Assembly (NCBI GenBank): GCA_963822175.1
Contig: CAWGGJ010000003.1
Coordinates: 720,934 to 784,933, forward strand
Source of the DNA: FEB-25 sp963822175
Lineage (GTDB): Bacteria > Chloroflexota > Anaerolineae > Anaerolineales > UBA4823
Direction: 5' to 3'
Length of the DNA stretch: 64,000 nucleotides
Part shown: one piece after another, positions 51,031 through 59,599 of the stretch
How the letters are laid out: every line of letters starts with the position of its first letter
How positions within the stretch are numbered: the first letter of the stretch is position 1
Made by a program: the position numbers and the translations under genes
Notes under the pieces: model-generated
What the model was told of the DNA's origin: nothing
The model's database searches: none
What the model saw: the letters and a program-made list of their open reading frames with translations, nothing else

Positions 51031-53781
51031 TTAACGCGGAGGAAGAATATTTAAGTCTTCCGCTCGGGCAACTGCGTTCCAGCGTTGATTGACGCCGAGT
51101 TTGGAGTAGATATTGATGGTGTAACGTTTGGCGGTCGAGTATTGAATATTAAGTTTATGGGCAATCTCTTTGATGCTCGATGGCCCGCGCAATAATTCCA
51201 AGACTTCCAACTCCCGATTCGTCAGGGGGTCGGGTAAAGCCGAATTACTGGACGTTGGTTGTTGTTTTGAATGTGGACGGCTTTTACCGCTAGTGAGCCC
51301 TTTATCCGGATCCGGAAATGCTGCCAGAATGCGGCGAATCATCTCCGCTGGATGACCCTTCATCGCCAGCCTGAGCAAAATCGCTTGCATGGGTTCCCCC
51401 AGGTCAACGAAAACCCGGATGAAGCCCCCTGGCCGCGCCAGGTCAAGCGCCTGATCCAAGACGCTATCAGCCTCGCTGGTTTTTCCCTGGGCATCCAGCA
51501 CCAGGCTATGCATTGCCAGAATCTGAATTTTAAAACGCGTGTTATGAGTCCGATCAGCAATCTCGTCCAGGTTATTGATAATTTTCATCGCCAACTGCGG
51601 GTTGGTACCGCTGTATATAGAACCGAGGATATATGCCCGGGTCATACTGGGCTCTTCCAGCCACATAAATGGTTGGTCTGGTACCTGATCTGGTAAAGAA
51701 TGAAGCCAATTACCAGCACCTTCCAGGTCACCTTGTAAGAGCATGATCCTTGCGCGCAACGACTGGGTTCGGTTGTCTTCACTCCCACTTTGCTCCAGGT
51801 CAAATTGGCTGATTGCCTCCACCATCTGAATGGCTTCAGCGTTTTCCCCTTTGATTTGGTGAATAAGTGCCAGGCCCGCCACAGCGTCGCGAAATGGAGA
51901 TATCTGGGCAATATAGCGATTTTCGTAAATCTGGGTAAAGTACTCACCGGCAGCTTCCAATTCATTCCGGTAATAACACACCAATCCTAAAATCCAGTAA
52001 CCCCACAGCTTCATCAGTGCTAACCCACTGTAGATTGACCTTTGAACCAACGCCTGTGTTATTTGCCTGGCCTTGTCAAGCTGGCCGGAATTGAGATAAA
52101 TAAATCCAAGGCTTTCCAATACAAACAGGGCAAAGGTATCGTTTTTATCATTGTGAGTCTCAAAGGCCTCCAGCAGCAGGCGTTCTGCTTCCTGGTATTG
52201 ACCTCTGGCTTGCATGGACATGCCCAGATAGATCATCGCTCCTCCGCGCACAAAAGTCCACGATTGAGGCATGATCGCCAAGACCTGATTGCAGAGCTCG
52301 ATTGACAAAGCCTGTTGATTGCTGAAATATGCCTGTTGCGCTTTTGGCAGTAATATTTGACCGCGTAGAATTTTACGATCATCCTTCGATAATGCTTCGC
52401 CAGCCCCTGATTCCAACAATTCTTCAACCTGTCGAATAACCTGAATTTGCAGGGCAAGCCGCCAGGTGAATTGCAGTGACCAGGCTCTGAGCATCAAAAG
52501 CTCCGGACGATTTTGTATCATTTCATCAGGTAACAGGCGTAGCCAGCGCTCCAGGGTTGGTCGGTCTTCATGATTGATCACTTCCCGAAGACCAGCAGTG
52601 ATGTAGCGGGCAGCCAGATCAAGATCACCGGCTGCCAGTGCGTGATGCAAGGCTTCGTCGATCAACCCATGTTGTTCAAACCAGGCTGAAGCCAGGCGAT
52701 GGAGGCTCGTCACCTGGTCGGGTGGCATTTCAGCGATTAAACGTTGCTGCAGCAATTCCTGGAATAAATGGTGGTATCGGTACCATTGGCGATGGTCGTC
52801 GAGGGGCACGATAAAAAGCTCAGCGCGCTCAATCCAATCCAAACAGGCTCGAGCATTCCATTTAGGGTCACCCGCTTCGTTGATATCTTCGCACAGTGAT
52901 GCACAAAAGCGATCCAGGATGGACGTCCTTAACAGAAATGAGTGCACCGCTGGAAATTGATGCGTAAGGACTTCATCCACCAGGTATCCAGTAATATTGG
53001 TGTTCTCACTGGATATTGCTTTTAATACTGATTCCTGGCTATCCGCTGAGCGTACGGAAAGGGCAACCAGATGCAAACCGGCTGGCCAGCCCTCAAAACG
53101 CTCTTCAAGCAGGGGCAAGATGTACTGCGTCATGAGCGCAAATTGGCTTTTGCTTACATAAGCAGCCGTCTCCTCGCGAGTGAAGCGCAGATCACGCGTG
53201 CGAATCTCGTTGAGCATCCCTCTTGCTCGATAACTGTCCAGTGGAATAGGCGGGCTGATGCGTGAGATCAACACCAAATGGAGGCTTTTTGGCCAGTGCA
53301 GGGTTAATTCGCTGAGCAGATTGTGGACCGCTGCGTTGTGGATGGTATGGTAGTCATCCAGGACCAGGATAAATTCTCCGGGAAGCTCATCGAGCTCATT
53401 AATGAAGGTTGTATTAAGCACTGCCTGTGGCGGTTGGCGTTGGGCCTGGAGTAATCCCAGGGTTTCAGGACAGGCAACTGTGAATATCGTCCGTAACGCG
53501 TTGATGAAATAGCGTAAAAAGAAGTTGATGTCGGAATCGTTTTCGTCCAGCGAAAGCCATGCAGATGGTAAACCTCCTGACCCCTTATCCGCTGCCATTT
53601 GCTCAAGCCATGTGCCTACCAGGGTGGTCTTTCCAAATCCTGCCGGTGCACAAACCAGGGTAAGCTGGCGGTCAACTCCCTTATTAAGGAGCTCCAATAG
53701 ACGCGAGCGTAAAACAAGATCGCGTGGTAGGCGCGGCTGGTGCAGCTTGGTCTGCAGAAGGATTTGATCCGGATCGGACAT
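51031..53781 (-). CDS. MalT-type ATP-dependent LuxR family regulator
   Basis: A 916-residue regulator. The N-terminal STAND-type ATPase has Walker A APAGFGKTT (45-53), FILVLDDYHTI and LVLISRISPPIPL. The middle is a long TPR-like helical superhelix (QYQEAERLLLEAFE, SGQLDKARQITQ). The C-terminus is a LuxR helix-turn-helix (LTNRELEVLELLRGPSSIKE, AHKLNIQYSTAKRYTINIYS). Such proteins bind an inducer and ATP, oligomerise and activate transcription. It likely controls the partner at 50655 and perhaps the run of small genes after it. Confidence 0.93.
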   Translation of the reverse strand: MSDPDQILLQTKLHQPRLPRDLVLRSRLLELLNKGVDRQLTLVCAPAGFGKTTLVGTWLEQMAADKGSGGLPSAWLSLDENDSDINFFLRYFINALRTIFTVACPETLGLLQAQRQPPQAVLNTTFINELDELPGEFILVLDDYHTIHNAAVHNLLSELTLHWPKSLHLVLISRISPPIPLDSYRARGMLNEIRTRDLRFTREETAAYVSKSQFALMTQYILPLLEERFEGWPAGLHLVALSVRSADSQESVLKAISSENTNITGYLVDEVLTHQFPAVHSFLLRTSILDRFCASLCEDINEAGDPKWNARACLDWIERAELFIVPLDDHRQWYRYHHLFQELLQQRLIAEMPPDQVTSLHRLASAWFEQHGLIDEALHHALAAGDLDLAARYITAGLREVINHEDRPTLERWLRLLPDEMIQNRPELLMLRAWSLQFTWRLALQIQVIRQVEELLESGAGEALSKDDRKILRGQILLPKAQQAYFSNQQALSIELCNQVLAIMPQSWTFVRGGAMIYLGMSMQARGQYQEAERLLLEAFETHNDKNDTFALFVLESLGFIYLNSGQLDKARQITQALVQRSIYSGLALMKLWGYWILGLVCYYRNELEAAGEYFTQIYENRYIAQISPFRDAVAGLALIHQIKGENAEAIQMVEAISQFDLEQSGSEDNRTQSLRARIMLLQGDLEGAGNWLHSLPDQVPDQPFMWLEEPSMTRAYILGSIYSGTNPQLAMKIINNLDEIADRTHNTRFKIQILAMHSLVLDAQGKTSEADSVLDQALDLARPGGFIRVFVDLGEPMQAILLRLAMKGHPAEMIRRILAAFPDPDKGLTSGKSRPHSKQQPTSSNSALPDPLTNRELEVLELLRGPSSIKEIAHKLNIQYSTAKRYTINIYSKLGVNQRWNAVARAEDLNILPPR

Positions 53782-54134
53782 CTCTTGGTAGACCCTCTGG
53801 AAGAGTATTTTACCTTAATAATAATGGCTCTATATCTTGATCCATCATAAACTTTATCCGAATTGAGGCTAAATCTTTACCGCTTCACGATTTTCTGAGG
53901 ATATCTCAAATGTAAGCGGACGATCCCATCTTCGTTGGTACCTTGCGTTTTAAAGCCCCGTGCAAAATTTTCGTTAAAATCCCCAATGGCGACCATTTAA
54001 GCTCTTATCCAAGGGACATTAAAACAAACCCCATCCCTGAGGATTTCCAGTGGACCTGGAGGGAGTCGAACCTGCGGACTCTATAAGTGCGATTGATGAG
54101 GGAGGGGCTTTCCGCTAGTTCCGCTGCCTACGTA

Positions 54135-54183
54135 AGGTGGTTTTACCCCCGTAAAATCCGGAAAAATGGGGGTAAAACCGCCT
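54135..54183. repeat. Inverted repeat, 16-base arms
   Basis: AGGTGGTTTTACCCCC and GGGGGTAAAACCGCCT pair around a 17-base loop (one wobble). Confidence 0.7.
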
Positions 54184-54216
54184 AAAATGTGATTTTTTAC
54201 CATGCTAGACAGCTCT

Positions 54217-54246
54217 GGTTGCAAACGGTTGCAAATGGGTTGCAAA
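54217..54246 (+). repeat. Three GGTTGCAAA iterons
   Basis: Nine-base direct repeats at 10- and 11-base spacing, about one helical turn, which suits cooperative protein binding. Confidence 0.5.
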
Positions 54247-54472
54247 TGGCATGAAGAAGGAAATGCAGATCCAACCCTGTCCTGAGCAAAATACTTTGCT
54301 TGATTTGGTTGATGGGTTACTTTGATTCAAATCCCTCACCATCAGAATCAATTCCATTCTTCGGATCAACGGATAACCAATATTTCTCACTGTTTTGGTG
54401 CAGGAATATATCAATATATAAATATGTAAATAACTTTCCAACCAAATAAAGCTAACAGAAAAGGAGATCAAA

Positions 54473-54694
54473 ATGTACAAGGATAAGGAGTTTCAGGATA
54501 ATGTCTTAAGAATCAACACACTCCTTAATGCAAAAGAGGTAGCCGAAATACTACAGATCAGCCGCGCGATGGCATATCATTTGATGCTAAGAGGTGAAAT
54601 CCCTACCGTCAGGATCGGAAAATCAAGACGTGTCCGGCCTGAGGATCTAATCGAGTTTATAAAAAAAAACAACCCATACCAGGAAAACCAATAA
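54473..54694 (+). CDS. Excisionase-type helix-turn-helix protein
   Basis: A 73-residue DNA-binding protein of the HTH_17/Xis class: LLNAKEVAEILQISRAMAYH, then LMLRGEIPTVRIGKSRRV and RPEDLIEFIKKNN. AAAAGGAGATC precedes the ATG. It could be an excisionase left from an integrated element, or a stand-alone regulator. No integrase is nearby; the iterons and tRNA-like stretch upstream favour the first option. Confidence 0.85.
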   Translation: MYKDKEFQDNVLRINTLLNAKEVAEILQISRAMAYHLMLRGEIPTVRIGKSRRVRPEDLIEFIKKNNPYQENQ

Positions 54695-54738
54695 TAAAGA
54701 GAATTGAAAGTTAGTTTGCCCCACAGCCCTTCTTTATA

Positions 54739-54770
54739 TTGGAGGTGTCAATCCAACTTGACACCTCCAA
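54739..54770. terminator. Bidirectional hairpin terminator
   Basis: A perfect 13-base stem (TTGGAGGTGTCAA / TTGACACCTCCAA, six-base loop) followed by TACTTTTG, between convergent genes. Confidence 0.7.
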
Positions 54771-54786
54771 TACTTTTGATGGATCG

Positions 54787-55669
54787 TTACTCTTCAACCT
54801 CGATGCGATCCACCCGAACCTGCGATCCGTTGTAGTCAGGCACATTACTCAATAATGTGCCGTAAAGATTAACGATCTTGCCACTGTCGCGCAGTGCCTT
54901 AATCTGTTCTTGTACCGCCGGGTCCATAGAATCAATGCCAAAATAGATGATCTGCCCGTTGGTCCACAATTCAAAATAGTCATCATACTGTGAACCAGGC
55001 TCGGTACTCTTGATGACACCCCGCCAATCAGTTATCTCTTCCGTGGTACCTGGCGGCATGTAACCGCCTGAGGCTTGTTCTTCGATGCGATCCACCTGGA
55101 TCTGCGAGCCGTTGTAGTCAGGCACATTGCTCAGTAACGTGCCATAAAGATTAACGATCTTGCCGCTGTCGCGGAATGCCTCGATCAGGGACTTTACCGC
55201 TGGGTCCATAGAATCAATACCAAAGTAGATAATCTGCCCCAAGTCCTGTCGCTCGAAATAGTCATCATACTGTGCGCCGGGTTCGGTACTCTTGATGACG
55301 CCCCACCAATCACTTATTTCTTCTGCGGTACCGGGTGGCATGTAACCGCCACTAGCATTCTGTGGTTGCCTCAGCATGGTCATGGCAGGGATCGGGCTTT
55401 CTTGTGCTGAGGGACCACACTGTCCCCGGAAATAAGCCCACTCATCACATTCAGATCCATCTGGAAAAACACATATTCCGTTTTGGCTGCCATCAGCAGC
55501 CATGCGAATTTCGTGTTTATTCCCATTGCTCCTTGCAATAGACCGAGGCAGGATTTGGTATACTCACCTGAGGGATGTCCGTCGCAGTAGGTGCAGGTGT
55601 CTGGACCTGCGGCGCCGTGCAGGCTGTCAATGCCAACAATATGATTGTGAATGTAAAGATTCTTTTCAT
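54787..55669 (-). CDS. DUF333-type lipoprotein with two tandem repeat domains, frameshifted
   Basis: The start ATG 55669 gives a lipoprotein signal (KRIFTFTIILLALTAC, lipobox Cys) and PNPASVYCKEQW, the DUF333 start, then stops at 55517. A one-base shift near 55510 continues as GNKHEIRMAADGSQNG, CVFPDGSECDEWAYFRGQC. After a Ser/Gln linker come two copies of a domain of about 94 residues (ASGGYMPPGTxEEI.. to SNVPDYNGSQxxVDRIE) that are nearly identical, including GQIIYFGIDSMDPAV and DSGKIVNLYGTLL. It is predicted on the outer side of the membrane; ligand unknown. Confidence 0.78.
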
Positions 55670-55896
55670 TTTTTCCTTCTTTCTCCTTTTCAGAAAACCT
55701 GCATAATTGCCCGAATTGATATAGCCAAAAAAAGAAAACCTCATTATGCACGCGAGACGTTGGAAAAATTAAGAAGGTTCCTTTATCTCATGAATTTTGA
55801 TCAGGACTTTTTCATCCTGGAGAGCCGGTTTGGCTACCTCTTGGAGCTGAAGTACATCCGGTGAACCGTATTTTGTGCAGGCAATCGCTTTCATTA

Positions 55897-56352
55897 TCAA
55901 GCGCCTCTATTGATCTTATCGTATAGATGGCCAACAACTATTCCAAGAGCGAGAAACCTTGGCACATTCATTCCTGTGTCAATCAAAAGGTAGACAGAGG
56001 CATTGCTTGGATTAACAAGAGTTGAAAGGACTTCGATCATGAGCATGGCAACAAAGCTAAGGATCAATGCCTTTAAGATGGGATTTTGTGTTGGAATCTT
56101 TTCAAAGAAACGAAGCAGGAAATAACTGACGAAGCCTCCGATCATCAGACCGCCAACCAAAGCTTCAACAAGAGCCATTGGAAGATAAGAAATCGAGAAA
56201 GCAGCTCTATACCCCGCAGCGATGGGAGACACTGAGATTACGAAGTCAATAATCCAGAAGGCTGCACCTCCCGATAGAGTTAATTTACACAGTTTCTTGT
56301 AGAACTCGTGTGACGCCTGTCGCTTACTTCGACCTGTGGCTTGGATTTCCAT
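55897..56352 (-). CDS. Membrane protein, paralogue of the next gene
   Basis: A 151-residue protein with four helices. Residues 35-105 (PIAAGYRAAFSISYLPMALV, EALVGGLMIG, FVSYFLLRFFEKIP) align with the gene at 56363, showing a tandem duplication. Ten bases separate the two. No family function is known to me. Confidence 0.7.
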   Translation of the reverse strand: MEIQATGRSKRQASHEFYKKLCKLTLSGGAAFWIIDFVISVSPIAAGYRAAFSISYLPMALVEALVGGLMIGGFVSYFLLRFFEKIPTQNPILKALILSFVAMLMIEVLSTLVNPSNASVYLLIDTGMNVPRFLALGIVVGHLYDKINRGA

Positions 56353-56362
56353 GATTGTCTAC

Positions 56363-56836
56363 CTATTCCGTTTGAGCAGACTTGGAAGCATGTGCGGATG
56401 GATCGAATCCTTGGTACAGCCGTATGTATAGATAGCCAATAGCTATTCCAAGAGCGAGAATCCTTAGTACGTTAAATATTGTGCCGATGAGGAAGTAACG
56501 CAAGGCATCACTTGTTCCATAAAAGCTTGATGGGTTTCCGATCGAGACAGTGACAATGAGCAGAACAATCAGGCTAAGGATCACAGATTTAATAATCGGA
56601 TCTTTTACAGGAATCCTGTCAAAGAAACGCAGTAAAAAATAACTGACCCCCAATCCAATGATCAAGCCGCCAATCAAAGCCTCGATCAGCATTGGAAAAT
56701 ATGAAATTGAAAGGGCAGCCCTATATTCCGCTGCAATGGGAGTTCGGGAAATCGCGAAGTTTACTACCCAGAAGGCTAAGCCTCCAACAGCAGCCAGGAC
56801 TAACACCATTCTCCAGATTCCTTTTGATCCGTTCAT
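56363..56836 (-). CDS. Membrane protein, first of a tandem pair
   Basis: A 157-residue protein with four helices (MVLVLAAVGGLAFWVVNFAI, MLIEALIGGLIIGLGVSYFL, VILSLIVLLIVTV and IFNVLRILALGIAIGYLY). It shares RTPIAAEYRAALSISYFPM with its neighbour. The start at ATG 56836 follows GGAAGGAGAC. It lies downstream of a DUF4386 gene on the same strand. Confidence 0.7.
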   Translation of the reverse strand: MNGSKGIWRMVLVLAAVGGLAFWVVNFAISRTPIAAEYRAALSISYFPMLIEALIGGLIIGLGVSYFLLRFFDRIPVKDPIIKSVILSLIVLLIVTVSIGNPSSFYGTSDALRYFLIGTIFNVLRILALGIAIGYLYIRLYQGFDPSAHASKSAQTE

Positions 56837-56879
56837 CTTTTTGTCTCCTTCCTTTTTATTTATAGTAGTCAATTTATTT

Positions 56880-57581
56880 CTAACCATCAGTTAGAGCTGG
56901 TTTCTGCTCCTTGGCGCCCATAATCAGAAGCCACAAAGCAAGTGAAAATTCCCCAATAAAACCAATCGCAGAACTTAGGTAAAATAATACTTCGTTGCCC
57001 GGGAAAAGGAAAAACTGAATTGGATACATAAGCCAGCCAAAACATTCAACCATCAAAATTATGCCCAAAATTTTGGGAAGGAAGCCGGACTTGAAAACTA
57101 AATAACCAAGTGGAAAGAGCCAGGCGCTAAAAAATATCTGGGCAATCCCCGAGAACCCATTTTTGTACATATTCAAAAATAACATTGCCAGAGCTTGCAG
57201 TTGATCGGCCTGAAATACTTTCAAGTAATCAGCGCCACTTAAAAGGAGCTGGCTGGTAATTAGAAAAAGATCACTAACACACCATACAGCGACGCCGACC
57301 AAGTTTAATAACAGGAAAAGCAATGCAAGGTTTTCATTGACCTGCTTAAGTAACACGTACAAAGCCCAGGCCGTTAAAAGAAAGAGCAGAGCAGCAACCA
57401 GATCGACCACAAAGCCGATTCGGAATTGCCATGCAGATTCTATGATATTCCTGGCGGTTGTCGCAGCATCTCCCAATACAATCAGCTTGGAACGACCAAG
57501 CACATTTGCAAAGATGGAAACCACGATGTAAATTAGATATAGGAACCCTGCTATTCTTGCGGTCTTTTTGTTTGTGTTCAT
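56880..57581 (-). CDS. DUF4386 family membrane protein, copy 1
   Basis: A 233-residue protein with about seven helices. It starts with the family hallmark TNKKTARIAGFLYLIYIVVS; then IIESAWQFRIGFVVDLVAAL, LFLITSQLLLSGADYL and GYLVFKSGFLPKILGIIL are typical of DUF4386. The second copy is at 58205. Function unknown; members are common near stress regulators. Confidence 0.85.
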   Translation of the reverse strand: MNTNKKTARIAGFLYLIYIVVSIFANVLGRSKLIVLGDAATTARNIIESAWQFRIGFVVDLVAALLFLLTAWALYVLLKQVNENLALLFLLLNLVGVAVWCVSDLFLITSQLLLSGADYLKVFQADQLQALAMLFLNMYKNGFSGIAQIFFSAWLFPLGYLVFKSGFLPKILGIILMVECFGWLMYPIQFFLFPGNEVLFYLSSAIGFIGEFSLALWLLIMGAKEQKPALTDG

Positions 57582-57643
57582 TTCATTCTCCTTTTTTGAA
57601 CGATATGGATGAGTTTCATTTTTTACGGTCTTATTGATTTAAT

Positions 57644-58078
57644 TCATGCTTTATCTCTTTTGAACAGGGCCCAGCCCGACAGGCCGATGCCCACAAGGTA
57701 TAAAACGCTCTGAACAACATTCACCTGCCAGCGTGCGTTTCCGATGCCTGCGGAAGCGACAAAGGCCATCACTTCCACAAAGCCGATCACGAAAAGCAAC
57801 ACCCAGAAGGCCCATTTTTGGCTGGCGATCAGGCTTTTTCGGATGATCAACCACACCAGCACCGAGAGACCCACTGAGCAAGAGTTGTACAGGATCGTCA
57901 AAGCATTGAGCGATGCAATGACCCTGGCATCCAGGCTGGCGATTTCAGATTTTTCAAACACCATCACCAAAAGTGGGGAGTTTGCGTTGAAAATGACGAC
58001 ACTGGACAATATCGCGGCGGCAAGAAGAAAATTGATACCGCTCCAGATTGAGAGAACTATCGAACCTCTTTTTAACAT
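57644..58078 (-). CDS. Four-helix membrane protein
   Basis: A 144-residue protein with helices around LSIWSGINFLLAAAILSSVV, ASLNALTILYNSCSVGLSVL, WAFWVLLFVIGFVEVMAFVA and VVQSVLYLVGIGLSGWALF, ending in a basic tail FKRDKA. It lies between two DUF4386 genes on the same strand. No family is assigned. Confidence 0.7.
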   Translation of the reverse strand: MLKRGSIVLSIWSGINFLLAAAILSSVVIFNANSPLLVMVFEKSEIASLDARVIASLNALTILYNSCSVGLSVLVWLIIRKSLIASQKWAFWVLLFVIGFVEVMAFVASAGIGNARWQVNVVQSVLYLVGIGLSGWALFKRDKA

Positions 58079-58204
58079 TTTGCTTTCTCCTTATGATGTG
58101 TGGCCTTCGTTGTTTAAGGTCTATTCCACGTGCATTTACATGTAGCCGGGCGGGGAGGGTTTTAGGGAGGGACTTCAGCCCTCCCTTTTCCCTATATGGC
58201 AAAT

Positions 58205-58933
58205 CTATGACGCGCTCAAAGTCTCGTTCGTTGCAGTTTTCGCAGACAGAGAAGCGACTGCAGATGGATTGAATCCTTTAACGATCAGCCAAACCGCCAT
58301 CACCATTTCTTGAAGGCCGATTGGAAGATTCGCAACCATATTGATTGTAGAAAAAGGGATCATGAGATGGAACATAATTAAGAAGCCCGTAGCAAGATGC
58401 AATAGGATTGCAATGAAACCCCAACCTGAAATCCATCGAGGAATGAGTTTGGATTGATAGAGGAGGTAATACAGCATTAGAGCGCCCAGGCTGAAGACGA
58501 TTATCAAGATGTTATTGATCGCATCATGACCGTCCCTCAATAAAGTCCCCATAGTTTGAAAATAGGCAGCAGCCGGGGCTCCTCCTGTTATGTATTCCTG
58601 ACCTAGGACGACTAATAGTAGCCAACTGAGTAGCATCCCAATGTAAGCGACAGTCTCAAGCGCCCCCCTAAAGACAACATATCCCATAGCCAAGACTTCA
58701 TTGATCTTCCTGAAGACTGGGAAAAGCATGACGGGAACCATGGCAAGTGCCAGGGCCATTAGCAGCACAAGCAAGGCACCTAATGTCAGCTGATTTGCAT
58801 TTGCAGCGACTTTAGCAAGATAATCTGAATCGCCGAGAATGGGCGTTGTAACGACGACACTTAGTATGCCTGAGACCGTCCCGATTATGTATAGTACTCC
58901 CACATTTATTGCGGTCTTTCTATAGGTATTCAT
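58205..58933 (-). CDS. DUF4386 family membrane protein, copy 2
   Basis: A 242-residue protein homologous to 56880: NTYRKTAINVGVLYIIGTVS at the start, then VPVMLFPVFRKINEVLAMGY, AYIGMLLSWLLLVVLG and LLYQSKLIPRWISGWGFIAI. The start at ATG 58933 follows AAAGGAGAAAAAA. It is the first of the minus-strand run of membrane genes that ends at 55897. Confidence 0.85.
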   Translation of the reverse strand: MNTYRKTAINVGVLYIIGTVSGILSVVVTTPILGDSDYLAKVAANANQLTLGALLVLLMALALAMVPVMLFPVFRKINEVLAMGYVVFRGALETVAYIGMLLSWLLLVVLGQEYITGGAPAAAYFQTMGTLLRDGHDAINNILIIVFSLGALMLYYLLYQSKLIPRWISGWGFIAILLHLATGFLIMFHLMIPFSTINMVANLPIGLQEMVMAVWLIVKGFNPSAVASLSAKTATNETLSAS

Positions 58934-59097
58934 TTTTTTCTCCTTTTTTGAACGATATGGATGGGTTTCATTGAATTGGACTTGAATAAAAATTGTGGTC
59001 GTCACCCGGTTACCGGGGGTTGAAATGGGCTGGAAATGTTTTCAAAGGCAAATCTCCTTTCCAAGCAGCTCATATCCGTTTATCCTTTGACGTTTAA

Positions 59098-59376
59098 CTA
59101 ATCAGCCTGGCCTGTCCCGAACGTAGTCGAGGGACCGTGTTCGAGAGGACTGACTGAGACCAATGGCATTCCCAAATCACGCACTTTTTTTAGCAAGCCA
59201 TGCAACGCGGCCTGGTCAATTACCGGGCCGGTTATAAGCGTATCGCCGTTGTCTTCCAAAGTGATGGTCAAACCACCAAACCAGTCGCTCCACTGGTCAT
59301 CAAGGTGCCCCTTGATGCGAATTTCGTAAATTCCAGGCTCGTACTGATCCTCAGTTGATGCATGTGTTTCACTCAT
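59098..59376 (-). CDS. Small partner of the LuxR regulator, copy B
   Basis: A 92-residue protein whose core (YEIRIKGHLDDQWSDWFGGL, DTLITGPVIDQAALHGLLKK, MPLVSVSP) matches the gene at 50655. It lies downstream of the second MalT-type regulator, beyond a terminator (59531-59581) and an inverted repeat (59480-59509), so it has its own promoter. Function unknown. Confidence 0.75.
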   Translation of the reverse strand: MSETHASTEDQYEPGIYEIRIKGHLDDQWSDWFGGLTITLEDNGDTLITGPVIDQAALHGLLKKVRDLGMPLVSVSPLEHGPSTTFGTGQAD

Positions 59377-59479
59377 TGTGCGCCTCGTCCATTTTCCAGA
59401 TATGGAAGAATTTCTACAGTGCCGCGTCAGTTCTTATCTTCCTTCGACCAAAGAATACCAAAAAATGTGGTGAGTTGTC

Positions 59480-59509
59480 ATCACCACAGGTGGTGAATGA
59501 TGTGGTGAT
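59480..59509. promoter_or_regulatory. Inverted repeat upstream of the partner gene
   Basis: ATCACCAC and GTGGTGAT are a perfect eight-base inverted repeat, with CACCAC-a-GGTGGTG nested in it. It lies about 100 bases before the partner gene; a LuxR-type site is possible. Confidence 0.35.
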
Positions 59510-59530
59510 TTATTGATCGGGATGCTGCGA

Positions 59531-59581
59531 GGAAAATTAAAAGCCCCGGCAGGTGGTTTAATAAACCTGCTAGGGCCGGGG
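59531..59581 (-). terminator. Terminator of the second LuxR gene
   Basis: CCCCGGC / GCCGGGG with an inner GCAGGT..ACCTGC stem, followed by CTTTTAATTTT on the minus strand. Confidence 0.8.
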
Positions 59582-59599
59582 TTTGGGTTGGGAAGTTCG

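Larger units (their letters stand above)
53782..54472. other. Long intergenic region with possible integration-scar features
   Basis: No gene is recognised. Three structures stand out. A tRNA-3'-end-like stretch lies at about 54050-54085, reading GCAGGTTCGACTCCCTCC on the minus strand but without proper T-arm pairing. A hairpin with 16-base arms spans 54135-54183. Three copies of GGTTGCAAA start at 54217, 54227 and 54238. The excisionase-like gene begins right after. Confidence 0.5.
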
